Source: Oncomelania hupensis (taxonomy: Eukaryota; Mollusca; Gastropoda; Littorinimorpha; Pomatiopsidae). From it: 64,000 nucleotides of DNA. Positions 52,476-64,000 of the stretch are shown piece by piece. The notes beneath the pieces are model-generated. The model saw only the letters and a program-made list of their open reading frames with translations, made no database searches and had not been told where the DNA came from. Both the position numbers and the translations under genes were made by a program. Every line of letters starts with the position of its first letter. Position 1 is the first letter of the stretch. The stretch is from positions 52,247,799-52,311,798 of the forward strand of contig CM072525.1 in NCBI GenBank assembly GCA_036898135.1, read 5' to 3'.

Positions 52476-53789
52476 ATGGCCGATTTCTGGCAGAAAGGAG
52501 TTGAACTGAATCTAAAAGGCAAACAGCTGACGGAGTACGTCAAATCCCAGGAGAGAATACAAGAACGAGAATTAGAAGAGCAGCGTCGCCGTGAAGAAAG
52601 AGAATTAGAAGAGCAGCGTCGCCGAGAAGAAAGAGAAGAGCGGCGCCAAGAAAGAGAAGAGCAGCGGCAAGAAAGAGTAGCTGAGCGTCAATACCAGCTA
52701 GAGTTGGCGCGTATACAAAACTATCAGCATGCGCCACCTGTTATCAATGACAACAAAGCTCCAAAATTGCCAGCGTTCGTCGACGGGAAGGACCAGATCG
52801 ACAGTTATTTGGCGAGATTTGAAAGGTTTGCCAAAAGCTCTAACTGGCAACCTCAAGACTGGGCGATTCGACTAAGTGCACTTCTGACGGGGCAAGCACT
52901 CGACGTCTACACAAGATTGTCGGACGATGACGCTAAAGACTACGACGTCTTGAAAGAGGCCCTATTGCAGTGCTACAACTTTACAGAGAAGGGCTACCGT
53001 AAACGCTTCCGTGAATGCCGGCCTAAGTCAGACGAGACGCCAAAGCAGTTTGTGGAGCGCCTGTCGTCATATCTACACAAGTGGGTGGAGTTATCAGGCG
53101 AAAGGAAGTCTTACGACAGTCTCCATGACCTGATCGTGAAGGAACAATTTCTCAATGCCTGTCACAAGGACCTAGCGACCCACTTAGAAGAACAAAAGCT
53201 GCAGACGCTTAAAGATGTGACTGAGGCTGCTGAAAGATATCTCATCACTCATGGGAAGACCCTGGGGCCACCCAGCGCGACGAAACATTTTCAGAAGACT
53301 GGAAACCATGTGAACCAGATCCAGGGGAGCCAGACGAACCAGAAACAGACGGACTCCACGCCTCCTTCCAGGGAAGGGCATTCAAGAGGCTGTTTCACCT
53401 GCAACGCTACAGACCACAGAGCGGCTAACTGTCCTCAAAACAAAAGTAGCGGACAGCGGAGCAGTGCGGACAATTCAGCGGCGGGCAACCGGCAGAGGCG
53501 GTTCTCCAATCAACGGCAAACCAGTAAATATGACCATCAGGTGTGCGGCGGGAGCGTCATTCTTCCGAGTGAAACCGAGCGCACAGCTACTCCTGCGGAC
53601 GTGCAAGAGTGCATAACCGATGGCCAACTTCTCCTTGCCAACGGAAAATCCATCCCCGTCGTCGCCAGCGCAGCTGTGACCGTCCAGAACATGCCTGTTT
53701 CAAAGGGACGCGTCGGAAATCATGAAGTGACTGTCTTAAGAGACTCTTGCTTGCTGTGGGGTCATCGTCAAAGAAGACCTAATCGCTAA
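52476..53789 (+). pseudogene. gag and start of protease, copy 2
   Basis: Starts at MADFWQKG as in copy 1; an in-frame Met 18 codons upstream lies in the leader. Gag, with a shorter Glu/Arg coiled coil than copy 1, and knuckle CFTCNATDHRAANC are intact. At the protease active site an extra base near 53747 changes DSGCSG to DSC and shifts the frame, ending at 53789. Confidence 0.9.
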
Positions 53790-56418
53790 AGAACAGTTCA
53801 CTGGCGATTTTAAATGGACACTCATGGCCGACAGCAAATGTGTGAGAGCGCCAGTTGCAAAAATTCATGTCAACACTCCTTTCTACACAGGCGAAGTAGA
53901 AGCAGTTTGCCTGAAAAAGCCGCTATACGATTTGATGATCGGGAATATCGACGGCGCGAGACGACCAGACGACCCCGGTCCTGCCTCAACCCAACGCGTC
54001 GAAGTTGTGGAGGAGGATCCATTGCCATTTCCCGATGGAGACCTTACAGAGCTGCTACGGGACAATGTGGTTACTCCGGCTCAGCCCTGCCGACCAGAGA
54101 TCGTCGGTGCTGCTACTACCAGGGCCCAGGCCATGAGAGACAAGACGTCTACGCCACTGAAGGTCGCCGACAACTCTAAAGCTGCCATCGTGGACAGAGA
54201 TAAGCTGATCCAGCTCCAGGAAGCTGATAGTACTTTAAACAAGTACAGGAACCGCCAAGACCACGTGACCAAAGGCAGTGGTACGGTCTATTTTGAGGTG
54301 AAGGCCAAGATCCTGTACCGAATCTTCCAGCACCTGAGGGTCAACGGAGGGAAACCGCTACGTCAAGTTTTTGTACCGTTACCCCTAAGGCGCCAGGTGA
54401 TGGAAGTAGCGCATGACTCAATCATGGGAGGTCACCTGGGTATCAAGAAGACGTCGGATAGAATCCAGGCGGTGTTCTACTGGCCAGGGCTTCATGCGGT
54501 CGTCAGCCGTTTCTGCCGATCATGTGACCTTTGCCAGAAGACCATACCTCGAGGAAGGGTCCCTAAAGTGCCTATGCAGAGAATGCCTTTGATCGACCGA
54601 CCTTTCAAGAGGGTGGCCTTAGACTTAATCGGCGAAATAAGACCTCCGAGTGAAGAAGGTCATCGGTGGGTACTGACTTTAGTGGACTATGCGACTCGGT
54701 ACCCAGAAGCAGTGCCTCTGAAGAAGATTGACACTGAAACTGTTGCAGAGGCACTGGTGGACATGTTCAGTAGACTTGGAGTGCCTGAAGAGATCCTGAC
54801 AGACCTCGGGACGCAGTTCGTCTCTGACTGCATGAAGGAGGTCAACAGACTGCTGAGCATCCGGCATTTGACTACGACACCCTACCATCCGATGTGCAAC
54901 GGGCTTGTCGAAAAGTTCAATGCTACGCTGAAGTCCACCCTGAAGAAACTGTGCAGCGAGCAGCCCAGACAATGGCATCGCTACATCAATGCCCTACTTT
55001 TCGCCTACAGAGAAGTACCGCAGGAGTCCACCGGCTTTTCTCCGTTCGAGCTGCTGTACGGAAGAACCATCAGAGGGCCGATGCACATCCTGAAAGAACT
55101 GTGGACGAAAGAAGTAGAGACCCCAGAGGTGAAGAACAGTTACCAGTACGTGTTCGAGCTACGGGAGAAGCTGGAGCAGACTCTCGAGATAGCCAGAGAA
55201 AACCTGAAGAAGTCCCAGGACTGTAGAAAGCACTACAATGACCGTAGGGCTGTGAACCGGAAGTTTAAACCTGGCAACAAAGTGCTGGTGCTGCTACCTG
55301 CTGATCACAATAAGTTGCTGATGCAGTGGAAAGGCCCGTACGAAGTGGAGACCGTGGTGGGAATCAACGACTACAAGGTGAAGGTCGGCCAGCATTCCAA
55401 GATATACCACGCCAACCTCCTTAAGCTGTACGTGGAAAGGCCGTCAGAGACTGTGCACGCAGCCACAGCAGCTATGACCGACGACAGCTTTGACAGCGAA
55501 AAATTGTTGGAACTGGGAGACTTCCACAGCAAAGAAGGCATCAATGATGTTAAGCTAGGACCGAGCTTGACAGAAGGTCAAAAGTTGGAGCTCAAGGACC
55601 TTATGGGCGAGTTTCCCCACAACTTCAGCGATGTCCCTGGCTCTACAACTTTGGTCGAACACGAAGTCCACCTCACTTCGAATATCCCTGTTCGATCCAA
55701 GCCCTTCCCGATCCCTTTCAAGGCCCGTGAATCCTTGAAGAAAGACATCGATGAGATGCTGAAGATGGGCATCATCAGGGAGTCCAGTTCCCCCTACGCG
55801 TCCCCTGTCGTGGTCGTGAAGAAGAAGGATGGGAGCAACAGAGTAGGCATCGACTACAGGAAGGTTAATAAGATCACCGTCTTCGACCCTGAGCCGAAGC
55901 CTACCGCAGCAGACCTCTTCCGCCAATTATCAGGGAGTAAAATCTTCTCGAAGATTGACCTCAGCAAAGGTTATTGGCAAGTCCCCGTGCGTCAACAGGA
56001 CATACCAAAGACTGCTTTTATAACCCCTGATGGGACGTACGAGTGCTTAAGGATGCCCTTTGGCATGGTCAACAGCGGAGATACCCTGAAGAGAGGGATG
56101 AAGAAGATGCTCAAAGGGATGGACAATGTCGTGTGTTATTGGGACGACCTGCTAGTCCACACCCAGACCTGAAAGGAGCATCTGCAGACCTTGAGGGAGC
56201 TGTTCCACCGTCTTCAAGAAGCCAACCTGATCGTGAGACCCAGCAAGTGCATCCTGGGAGCTGACAACGTCGACTGCCTCGGACATCCGACGGAAGAAGG
56301 AGACAACGGAGGATGCACTGACTCCAGGAAAGCCCACGTGATCATCGTCTTTGACCCTGGGCCGATGACAACCGCAACTGACGAGGGCGTCGTTTCCTTG
56401 CGGATGAAAGAATATTGA
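53790..56418 (+). pseudogene. integrase and partial RT, copy 2
   Basis: Continues copy 1's frame; open from 53824 to the TGA at 56172. Integrase has the HHCC finger, ALDLIGE, LTDLGTQF and NGLVEKFN, then WKGPYEVETV. RT is longer than in copy 1: KKKDGSNRVGIDYRK, KIDLSKGYWQVPV, RMPFGMVNSG and the active site VVCYWDDLLVHT. TGA then stands where relatives usually have Trp. KEHLQTLRELFHRLQEANL and DCLGH follow, then a jump to the 3' terminal residues (GGCTDSRKAH, DPGPMTT) ending at 56418. RNase H is absent. Confidence 0.9.
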
Positions 56419-56673
56419 CTGTGTTGATGAACTAAGAAAATTGGTAATGACAGTCTTGCAGATGAAAAACGTTGACTGTGTATATGAACTGTGAACGTTG
56501 ACAATATCCAGACAGATTTGAAGATGAAAACCACTGACTCTGTGTGAATGAACTGAGAACATTGACAGTGTTCGGACAGACTGAAGTAAGTTTTGATTCT
56601 GAACTTTGTTTGTGCATTACGTTTCAACGTTTTTGAAAGACATTGGGTAAATTTCTTCTTGAGTGGGGGGTTA

Positions 56674-57295
56674 TGTTACGTTGCAACGCGAACGAAAGTA
56701 TGTCGGAAACGAGCACGATAGATCTAATCGTTTCGTTTTGCAAAGTATTCAATAATGGAGTTTATTTACCTTTGATTTGAGTTTGCATTGTTGTTAGGAG
56801 AGGCTTTGTATAGCGTTGATGATTTGCGTTAGTCGATATTATTGGAGAATGTTCTGGATCTGCGTGTTTACTCTCGATAGAAATTTCCCGATACATGTCG
56901 AAGCAAGAGGATGTTCCGGAAGGAAAAATAATAATGTATGACGTAAGTCTGTGATGACGATCTTTTATTCGATTGGTGGTAGTGCGTCATTTCTACTGTA
57001 TTCGAAATTGTTCGGGAAGAGAGAGAGGTTATAAAATTATGTGCCGCGCTGTTTTGTCAAGTTGTTGTTGATAGTGAAATGGAAAGTTGTTGAGTTGAGT
57101 TGAGAATTGTAGTCAGTTGTTGATGTGTGCTGAATAAAAAGTGGAAAACTTCATACGTCGACTTTGTGACTTGTATGCTGATTGAGCGGGCTGCGTGGAT
57201 AAACGAATCTGAGTTACACACCTTATCAGGACTTCAGCATCGGGGCTGAATCAAATACTGATAAAGAAGACACCAACATCAAACTGAGTGTAACA
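56674..57295 (+). repeat. 3' LTR, Gmr1-order copy 2
   Basis: 622 bp, TGTTACG...GTAACA, preceded by the polypurine tract GAGTGGGGGGTTA and followed by the target duplication GTGAG. Confidence 0.93.
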
Positions 57296-58112
57296 GTGAG
57301 AGACTGATCACGGCACTTTGGTCACATAAAATTTATATTTGTTCTCGGGCGTTTTAGCATCATTTGGCTCAACTTGAGGAACGTTGATTACTAATCAAAA
57401 GACTAGATTATTATGTCTCGAGAGAAGAAAACTAATAGCTACACAACAATACAAATAGAATGACACCAGTTGTATGTATGTAATTTCTCGTTTTATATAT
57501 TCAACACAACTTTTACATGCACTTCATTAAACCGGTAAATTACTAATTCTAAGAGTTCGATGTGCTGGGAAAGTTTGTCAGCAGGTCTTCTTCACCATGT
57601 ACTACGCGAATATATTCATAGTTCACTAAATGATCTAGTGGTCGATTATCTTTTCTCGAGGGTAACACTCAGTTGGCATTTGTGGGTGACTTATCTACTG
57701 CACGTCGGCGAGTGATGGAGTCCTTCTGAGAAGTCTTGCCTCTCAGGTTGATCGGGTGAATCGTCTATCTCTTGAAGCTACGAGGGTGGGACGTGGAGAG
57801 GTAGAATCTTGGTTGTTCTCCTTCTGTACCACGGGAGCAAGCGTCATGCGTTTGTCTCCACAAACTGGCCCAGAGCTGACCTGTAAAAGTCGGAGCTCTG
57901 GCTACAATATTCTCGTTAGATACAAGTGTGCGGTCTCCTCTGCAAAGTGGACACATGGAGTGTAAAGGGCCGACGAGCAGCTTGCGTCCGCTGTACCTTC
58001 CACCATCTTGAAATCAACTGACACGAAAACAGACACGTCGTCACTCCCGATTGGCCGGTTCGTGTCATGTGACTTGGGTTCTGCACTGGGTTGAAAAACA
58101 AACCCAATTTTT

Positions 58113-58405
58113 CACTTCTTTTTTACTTTGACTTTTTTCCGATGACATATCTGCCTCCACTGTAATATTCTCAACAATCAGGTAGCGCAGTTCATCGGCG
58201 CTCAAGTCTGCTGTAGTTGTTGGAGAAGATTTATATCCCCGGACACATGGAGCGTAAAGGGCCGACGAGCAGCTTGCGTCCGCTGTACCTTCCGCCATCT
58301 TGAAATCAACTGACACGAAAACAGACACGTCGTCACTCCCGATTGGCTGGTTCGTGTCATGTGACTTGGGTTCTGCACTGAGTTGAAAAACAAACCCAAT
58401 TTTTA
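58113..58405. repeat. internal duplication in array units 3 and 4
   Basis: An extra block of about 290 bp containing a second CCAAT/ATGGCGGAAGG region plus new sequence (minus: DELRYLIVENITVEADMSS). It is absent from units 1 and 2 and present at about 60910-61207 in unit 4. Unit 5 is cut before this position. Confidence 0.8.
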
Positions 58406-59459
58406 CCAAAAAAAGGTCCCCAATAAGCCTTGGTTTTGGGGGACGTTAATACAACTCACCAAAAACTGACCCTAACAGGGTTCGTACGCTCTTGAACCTC
58501 CTTGATTCTCCTTGACTTTTCTATGTCTTGTTCAAGGGCCCTTGAATCTCCTTGAAAAATGCCAAATTGCCTCACCTCCTTGAAAACTCCTTGCAATTTG
58601 CAACAGTGTATCTATCCATTGTTTGACCTAAAGATTTTAATGTCAGGTTTTCAAAAAAAATTGAAAAACAAAAATTTATAAAACATTAAACAAAAATTAT
58701 AATATTATTTGTCTTGTTAACTGTCCGACGATCGGAACTTTTGTCATCTGCTAATGGTAAGGGAAGTAACCTCCACTGGAAATTGTTCACTCCCTTGTTC
58801 TACTTCGAAAGCGCATAGTAACCTTGCTTTCTGATCTTTCCATCGTGATGATATTTGGTAATTATATATGTTATCATGTACCTCCATATGAAAATATCTA
58901 GATCCGCTCGGAGAATGAGCATAAAGGGCTGGAAACAAGCACAGGACTTTTGGTATGTCGTCAGCACATATCTGACGTCATCCCTTGCAGGCTGACATTT
59001 AAAAAAAAAAGCTGTTCTGCACAAACTACTTGACCTATTAAGGAGACCTATTTCCATGCACCTTTATGTCTAGATTCATTTCTGGTCCCAAAGCTCTGAT
59101 TGCCTATGCAGTTTAGTTTCTGTTGATGCAAAATGGAAACTACACAGGCACCTAGATCTAAATTGAACACCTGTCAACAACAAACGGCAACAATCTCACA
59201 CTAACGAAAGGAATTCACTTACTATTGATTAACATCACCCGGGAACAAACGAGTCCAAAAATGATGCAGTTTTTGCATTTTTACATCATCATTTACACTG
59301 ATCAGGTAAACAAAATCTATTTTGGCAATTGTTTCTTTACAAGCAAATGCCGTCACATCATCACCGAACTGAGTGATTTCATTTAAGTACTCTTAGCATG
59401 TGTGCAACGAAAATAATTCGATCTAGAAGGGCAAAGCCAATATGACTCACATGCTCCTT

Positions 59460-62272
59460 ATGGAACTTGCAATATGCAACATGAAAATGAGTGCCACTCT
59501 AGCCCTAACCCTAACCCAAATTCTAAGTACTGTAACCCTAACGCTAAACACATGTATCAACATTTGCGGTAAAAATTGTATTCCGTATCTTTGCGTAATA
59601 ATACAATTATGAATGAGCAAAACTATGACTAAATCGACGTACATGCTCCTAATATGACCGCAAGAATTTGGGCTTTCAGCCTGTGCTTGTCATCCTCTGT
59701 CACCTGCAGTTTACCCTTCAGCTCCTCGATCTCCACACGCTGCTTTTCCACTTTGAGCTCCAGCTTGGCCTTGTCTAGGTCATGCACCTGATAGGGGGAA
59801 AAATTATGAACAGTAAACTGAGACTGTCCCTGCCATTGTCATATTGTGTAAAGAGATTGCATTTTGTATCATATCGCTCACCCTCACCTCCAAATACAAC
59901 CAACACTTAATCCCAACAATTACATAATGCAGATGATGGATGCCCTATGTTAAATAAAATGAAGCTAGTAAGCTCACAAGTATTGTGATGATATTCTGGG
60001 GAAGATACGTTTATCTTACTAGGGGGTAAGACTTATTGATAGATGGGCGATGGGCTACCACTATCGGTCGTTCTTTTACCAGAATTCCAAAGCTGTGTGA
60101 GAGACTGATCACGGCACTTTGGTCACATAAAATTTATATTTGTTCTCGGGCGTTTTAGCATCATTTGGCTCAACTTGAGGAACGTTGATTACTAATCAAA
60201 AGACTAGATTATTATGTCTCGAGAGAAGAAAACTAATAGCTACACAACAATACAAATAGAATGACACCAGTCGTATGTATGTAATTTCTCGTTTTATATA
60301 TTCAACACAACTTTTACATGCACTTCATTAAACCGGTAAATTACTAATTCTAAGAGTTCGATGTGCTGGGAAAGTTTGTCAGCAGGTCTTCTTCATCATG
60401 TACTATGCAAATATATTCATAGTTCACTAAATGATCTAGTGGTCGATTATCTTTTCTCGAGGGTAACACTCAGTTGGCATTTGCGGGTGACTTATCTACT
60501 GCACGTTGGCGAGTGATGGAGTCCTTCTGAGAAGTCTTGCCTCTCAGGTTGATCGGGTGAATCGTCTATCTCTTGAAGCTACGAGGGTGGGACGTGGAGA
60601 GGTAGAATCTTGGTTGTTCTCCTTCTGTACCACGGGAGCAAGCGTCATGCGTTTGTCTCCACAAACTGGCCCAGAGCTGACCTGTAAAAGTCGGAGCTCT
60701 GGCTACAATATTCTCGTTAGATACAAGTATGCGGTCTCCTCTGCAAAGTGGACACATGGAGTGTAAAGGGCACACAAGCAGCTTGCGTCCGCTGTACCTT
60801 CCGCCATCTTGAAATCAACTGACACGAAAACAGACACGTCGTCACTCCCGTTTGGCCGGTTCGTGTCATGTGACTTGGGTTCTGCACTGAGTTGAAAAAC
60901 AAACCCAATTTTTCACTTCTTTTTTTACTTTGACTTTTTTCCGATGACATATCTGCCTCCACTGTAATATTCTCAACAATCAGGTAGCGCAGTTCATCGG
61001 CTCTCAAGTCCGCTGTAGTTGTTGGAGAAGATTTATATCCCCGGACACATGGAGCGTAAAGGGCCGACGAGCAGCTTGCGTCCGCTGTACCTTTCCGCCA
61101 TCTTGAAATCAACTGACACGAAAACAGACACGTCGTCACTCCCGATTGGCCGGTTCGTGTCATGTGACTTGGGTTCTTCACTGAGTTGAAAAACAAACCC
61201 AATTTTTACCAAAAAAAAGGTCCCCAATAAGCCTTGGTTTTGGGGGACATTAATACAACTCACCAAAAAATGACCCTAACAGGGTTCGTACGCTCTTGAA
61301 CCTCCTTGAATCTCCTTGACTTTTCTATGTCTTGTTCAAGGGCCCTTGAATCTCCTTGAAAAATGCCAAATTGCCTCACCTCCTTGAAAACTCCTTGAAA
61401 TTTGCACCAGTGTATCTATCCATTGTTTGACCTAAAGATTTTAATGTCTGGTTTTCAACAAAAAAATTGAAAAATAAAAATTTATAAAACATTAACCAAA
61501 AATATAATATTATTTGTCTTGTGAACTGTCCGACGATCGGAACTTTTGTCGTCTGCTAATGGTAAGGGAAGTAACCTCCACTGGAAATTGTTCACTCCCT
61601 TGTTTTACTTCGAAAGCGCATAGTAACCTTGCTTTCTGATCTTTCCATCGTGATGATATTTGGTAATTATATATGTTATCATGTACCTCCATATGAAAAT
61701 ATCTAGATCCGCTCGGAGAATGAGCATAAAGGGCTGGAAACAAGCACAGGACTTTTGGTATGTCGTCAACGGATATCTGACGTCATCCCTTGCAGGCTGA
61801 CGTTTAAAAAAAAAAGCTGTTCTGCACAAACTACTTTACCTATTAAGGAGACCTATTTCCATGCACCTTTATGTCTAGATTCATTTCTGGTCCCAAAGCT
61901 CTGATTGCCTATGCAGTTTAGTTTCTGTTGATGCAAAATGGAAACAACACAGGCACCTAGATCTAAATTGAACACCTGTCAACAACAAACGGCAACAATC
62001 TCACACTAACGAAAGGAATTCACTTACTATTGATTAACATCACCCGGGAACAAACGAGTCCAAAAATGATACAGTTTTTGCATTTTTACATCATCATTTA
62101 CACTGATCGAGTAAACAAAATCTATTTTGGCAATTCACGCTTTGTTTCTTTACAAGCAAATGCTGTCACATCATCACCGAACTGAGTGATTTCATTTGAG
62201 TACTCTTAGCATGTGTGCAACGAAAATAATTCGATCTAGAAGGGCAAAGCCAATATGACTCACATGCTTCTT
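59460..62272. repeat. tandem array unit 4 (2813 bp)
   Basis: Long form, like unit 3, with the internal duplication. Coiled-coil exon at 59659-59787. Telomere-like CCCTAACCCTAACCC near 59502. Confidence 0.92.
59659..59787 (-). pseudogene. coiled-coil exon (unit 4)
   Basis: Same coding sequence as units 2 and 3 apart from a silent change or two. Acceptor CCCCTATCAG kept. Confidence 0.5.
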
Positions 62273-63249
62273 ATGGAACTTGCAATGTGTAACATGAAAA
62301 TGAGTGCCACTCTAGCCCTAACCCTAACCCAAATTCTAAGTACTGTAACCCTAATGCTAAACACATGTATCAACATTTGCCGTAAAAATTGTATTCCGTA
62401 TCTTTGCGTAATAATACAATTATGAATGAGCAAAACTATGACCAAATCGACGTACATGCTCCTAATATGACCGCAAGAATTTGGGCTTTCAGCCTGTGCT
62501 TGTCATCCTCTGTCACCTGCAGTTTACCCTTCAGCTCCTCGATCTCCACGCGCTGCTTTTCCACTTTGAGCTCCAGCTTGGCCTTGTCTAGGTCATGCAC
62601 CTGATAGGGGGAAAAATTATGAAAAGTAAAATGAGACTGTCCCTGCCATTGTCATATTGTGTAAAGAGATTGCATTTTGTATCATATCGCTCACCCTCAC
62701 CTCCAAATACAACCAACACTTAATCCCAACAATTACATAATGCAGATGATGGATGCCCTATGTTTAATGAAATGAAGCTAGTAAGCTCACAAGTATTGTG
62801 ATGATATTCTGGGGAAGATACGTTTATCTTACTAGGGGGTAAGACTTATTGATAGATGGGCGATGGGCTACCACTATCGGTCGTTCTTTTACCAGAATTC
62901 CAAAGCTGTGTGAGAGACTGATCACGGCACTTTGGTCACATAAAATTTATATTTGTTCTCGGGCGTTTTAGCATCATTTGGCTCAACTTGAGGAACGTTG
63001 ATTACTAATCAAAAGACTAGATTATTATGCCTCGAGAGAAGAAAACTAATAGCTACACAACAATACAAATAGAATGACACCAGTCGTATGTATGTAATAT
63101 CTCGTTTTATATATTCAACACAACTTTTACATGCACTTCATTAAACCGGTAAATTACTAATTCTAAGAGTTCGATGTGCTGGGAAAGTTTGTCAGCAGGT
63201 CTTCTTCATCATGTACTACGCAAATATATTCATAGTTCACTAAATGATC
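62273..63249. repeat. tandem array unit 5, truncated
   Basis: First 977 bp of a unit. Sequence matches unit 4 up to CTAAATGATC and then switches abruptly to LINE DNA. The other units continue TAGTGGTCGATT. Confidence 0.92.
62472..62600 (-). pseudogene. coiled-coil exon (unit 5)
   Basis: Same as units 2-4. Encodes the VHDLDKAKLELK...TEDDKHRL segment with the acceptor intact. Confidence 0.5.
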
Positions 63250-63898
63250 GCCCCCACAGGCTCGGCTCCGCGCGCCGGGGGTGGACCCCATGCCTCTCTC
63301 TGGCTGGGTGACAAAGTTGCCTACTCCTTTTTCTGCTCTTTTGTCTTGTTTCTGTCTTATTGGTCCTTTCACCTATATTCTCTTCACCCTTAAATTCTCC
63401 CAGTATACTATGCAGTTTTGACTCCCTTTCTTCTGCCTTCCCGGACTTTCCCTGTTTTGTTTTTCCCCATCATTCCTTCTTTTTCTACCCTTCTTTTTCT
63501 CTGTGGCCTTCTCTTGGCCCCCTGCGTTTGCCGTGCAGGGCAATCCGTGTCGGGGTAGAATGGGATCCTGGAGGTTGAGGTCACTGAGGGATTGCGGTCC
63601 CTCACACTAACACACCTCTTTGGCCCGGACTTCTCCTAGACGGGAGGCTGGCGTGGCCTGCGTCAGTCAAGCGGCTGGTCGTGTATTGCCCTAGCTCTGT
63701 TAGAAGGCAAACTCATGGCAGGTGGAAACTGAAACAAGCTAACTGGAGTCTGTTTTCTAACCTATCTGAGGTTCAGTTACGTGCTAAGGAACGAGAATTT
63801 TCGAATGCCTTAGATCCAATACAGCTTTACACTGACATAGTTATAAACAGTGCCAAGGAGTCCATCCCACAAACACAGCTGCTCGGAGACAGCTTCTA
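63250..63898 (+). pseudogene. I/Nimb-like LINE fragment, internally deleted
   Basis: Begins GCCCCCACAGGCTCGGCTCC, a GC-rich 5'-leader-like sequence. From about 63695 it encodes SVRRQTHGRWKLKQANWSLF, EREFSNALDPIQLYTDIVIN and SAKESIPQT, the linker between endonuclease and RT in I/Nimb-type LINEs. A stop at 63897 ends it. The endonuclease itself is missing, so 5' sequence is joined to the linker. It cuts the tandem array. The last 100 bases of the window are unassigned. Confidence 0.6.
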
Positions 63899-64000
63899 GG
63901 TTCCCAGCTATAAATATATTCGCTGTTGAAATGTCCCCAGCATAGCGAGCCCTCCTTTCCCAAAAGTACAGGCACGCGCATATAGGATATAACTAAATCG

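Larger units (their letters stand above)
51353..57295 (+). mobile_element. Gmr1-order Ty3/gypsy element, copy 2
   Basis: LTRs 51353-51971 and 56674-57295 (TGTTACG...GTAACA), flanked by the perfect 5-bp duplication GTGAG (51348-51352 and 57296-57300). Units 1, 2, 4 and 5 of the array show the empty site GCTGTGTGAGAGACTGATCA. Domain order is the same as copy 1. It has a frameshift at protease, a nonsense codon after the RT active site and a deletion of the RT end and RNase H. Confidence 0.95.
50707..59459. repeat. tandem array unit 3, split by LTR element
   Basis: 2805 bp once the LTR element (51353-57295) and its duplication are removed. About 290 bp longer than units 1-2 because the ATG/CCAAT block region is duplicated (extra block about 58113-58405). 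Contains the CCCTAACCCTAACCC motif near 50750. Confidence 0.9.

Overview
The window looks like repeat-rich, low-GC intergenic and intronic DNA from an animal, most likely a marine invertebrate and plausibly a mollusc. That assignment is inference from the mix of RTE, I/Nimb-like and CR1-like LINEs, Ty3/gypsy elements, (ATT)n and (TA)n microsatellites, GT-AG exons and THAP/C2H2 gene remnants. No bacterial operon, rRNA gene, CRISPR array or clean tRNA gene was seen. Almost all long open reading frames belong to transposable elements.

Region 1 (1-10.2 kb) is a four-level nest. A gag remnant (minus strand, 10063-9676, resuming at 25-1) is split by a GC-rich DNA transposon (26-9675). That transposon is split by a complete Ty3/gypsy provirus on the minus strand (LTRs 267-497 and 8487-8717, 5-bp target duplication). 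The provirus is split in its integrase by a full RTE-type LINE (1953-5312, 10-bp target duplication) with an open 1035-codon ORF.

Region 2 (10.2-15 kb) holds a decayed I/Nimb-like LINE, a (TA)n tract, and a fold-back (inverted) repeat. One fold-back arm carries a hAT-like MITE and the other arm preserves the matching empty site.

Region 3 (15-38.5 kb) contains scattered minus-strand host-type exons among repeats. There are three clusters: 16.6-15.2 kb; 26.6-21.7 kb (short exons, a PDZ-like exon, a C2H2 exon); and 36.0-29.5 kb (four tandem 96-nt exons and a second C2H2 exon). Most junctions share intron phase 1, so the clusters may be related genes or gene fossils. A THAP-domain fragment lies just inside one end of a possible terminal-inverted-repeat element (30300-33236). 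Four pieces of the same RTE LINE, a tRNA-type SINE and an (AATC)n-tailed retroposon are interspersed.

Region 4 (38.9-45.6 kb) is a Ty3/gypsy element with pol order PR-IN-RT (Gmr1-like order) and five tandem perfect heat-shock-element motifs just upstream of gag. It has lost most of RT and RNase H, yet keeps one 1180-codon ORF. Next to it is an SGNH-hydrolase ORF typical of LINE ORF1.

Region 5 (45.7-63.2 kb) is a tandem array of about 4.4 copies of a 2.5-2.8 kb unit. Each complete unit has a coiled-coil exon resembling the non-muscle myosin II tail, a CCAAT/ATG first-exon-like block and a CCCTAA-like motif. A second Gmr1-order element (51353-57295) sits inside the third unit with a clean 5-bp duplication. 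A LINE fragment (63250 onward) truncates the array.
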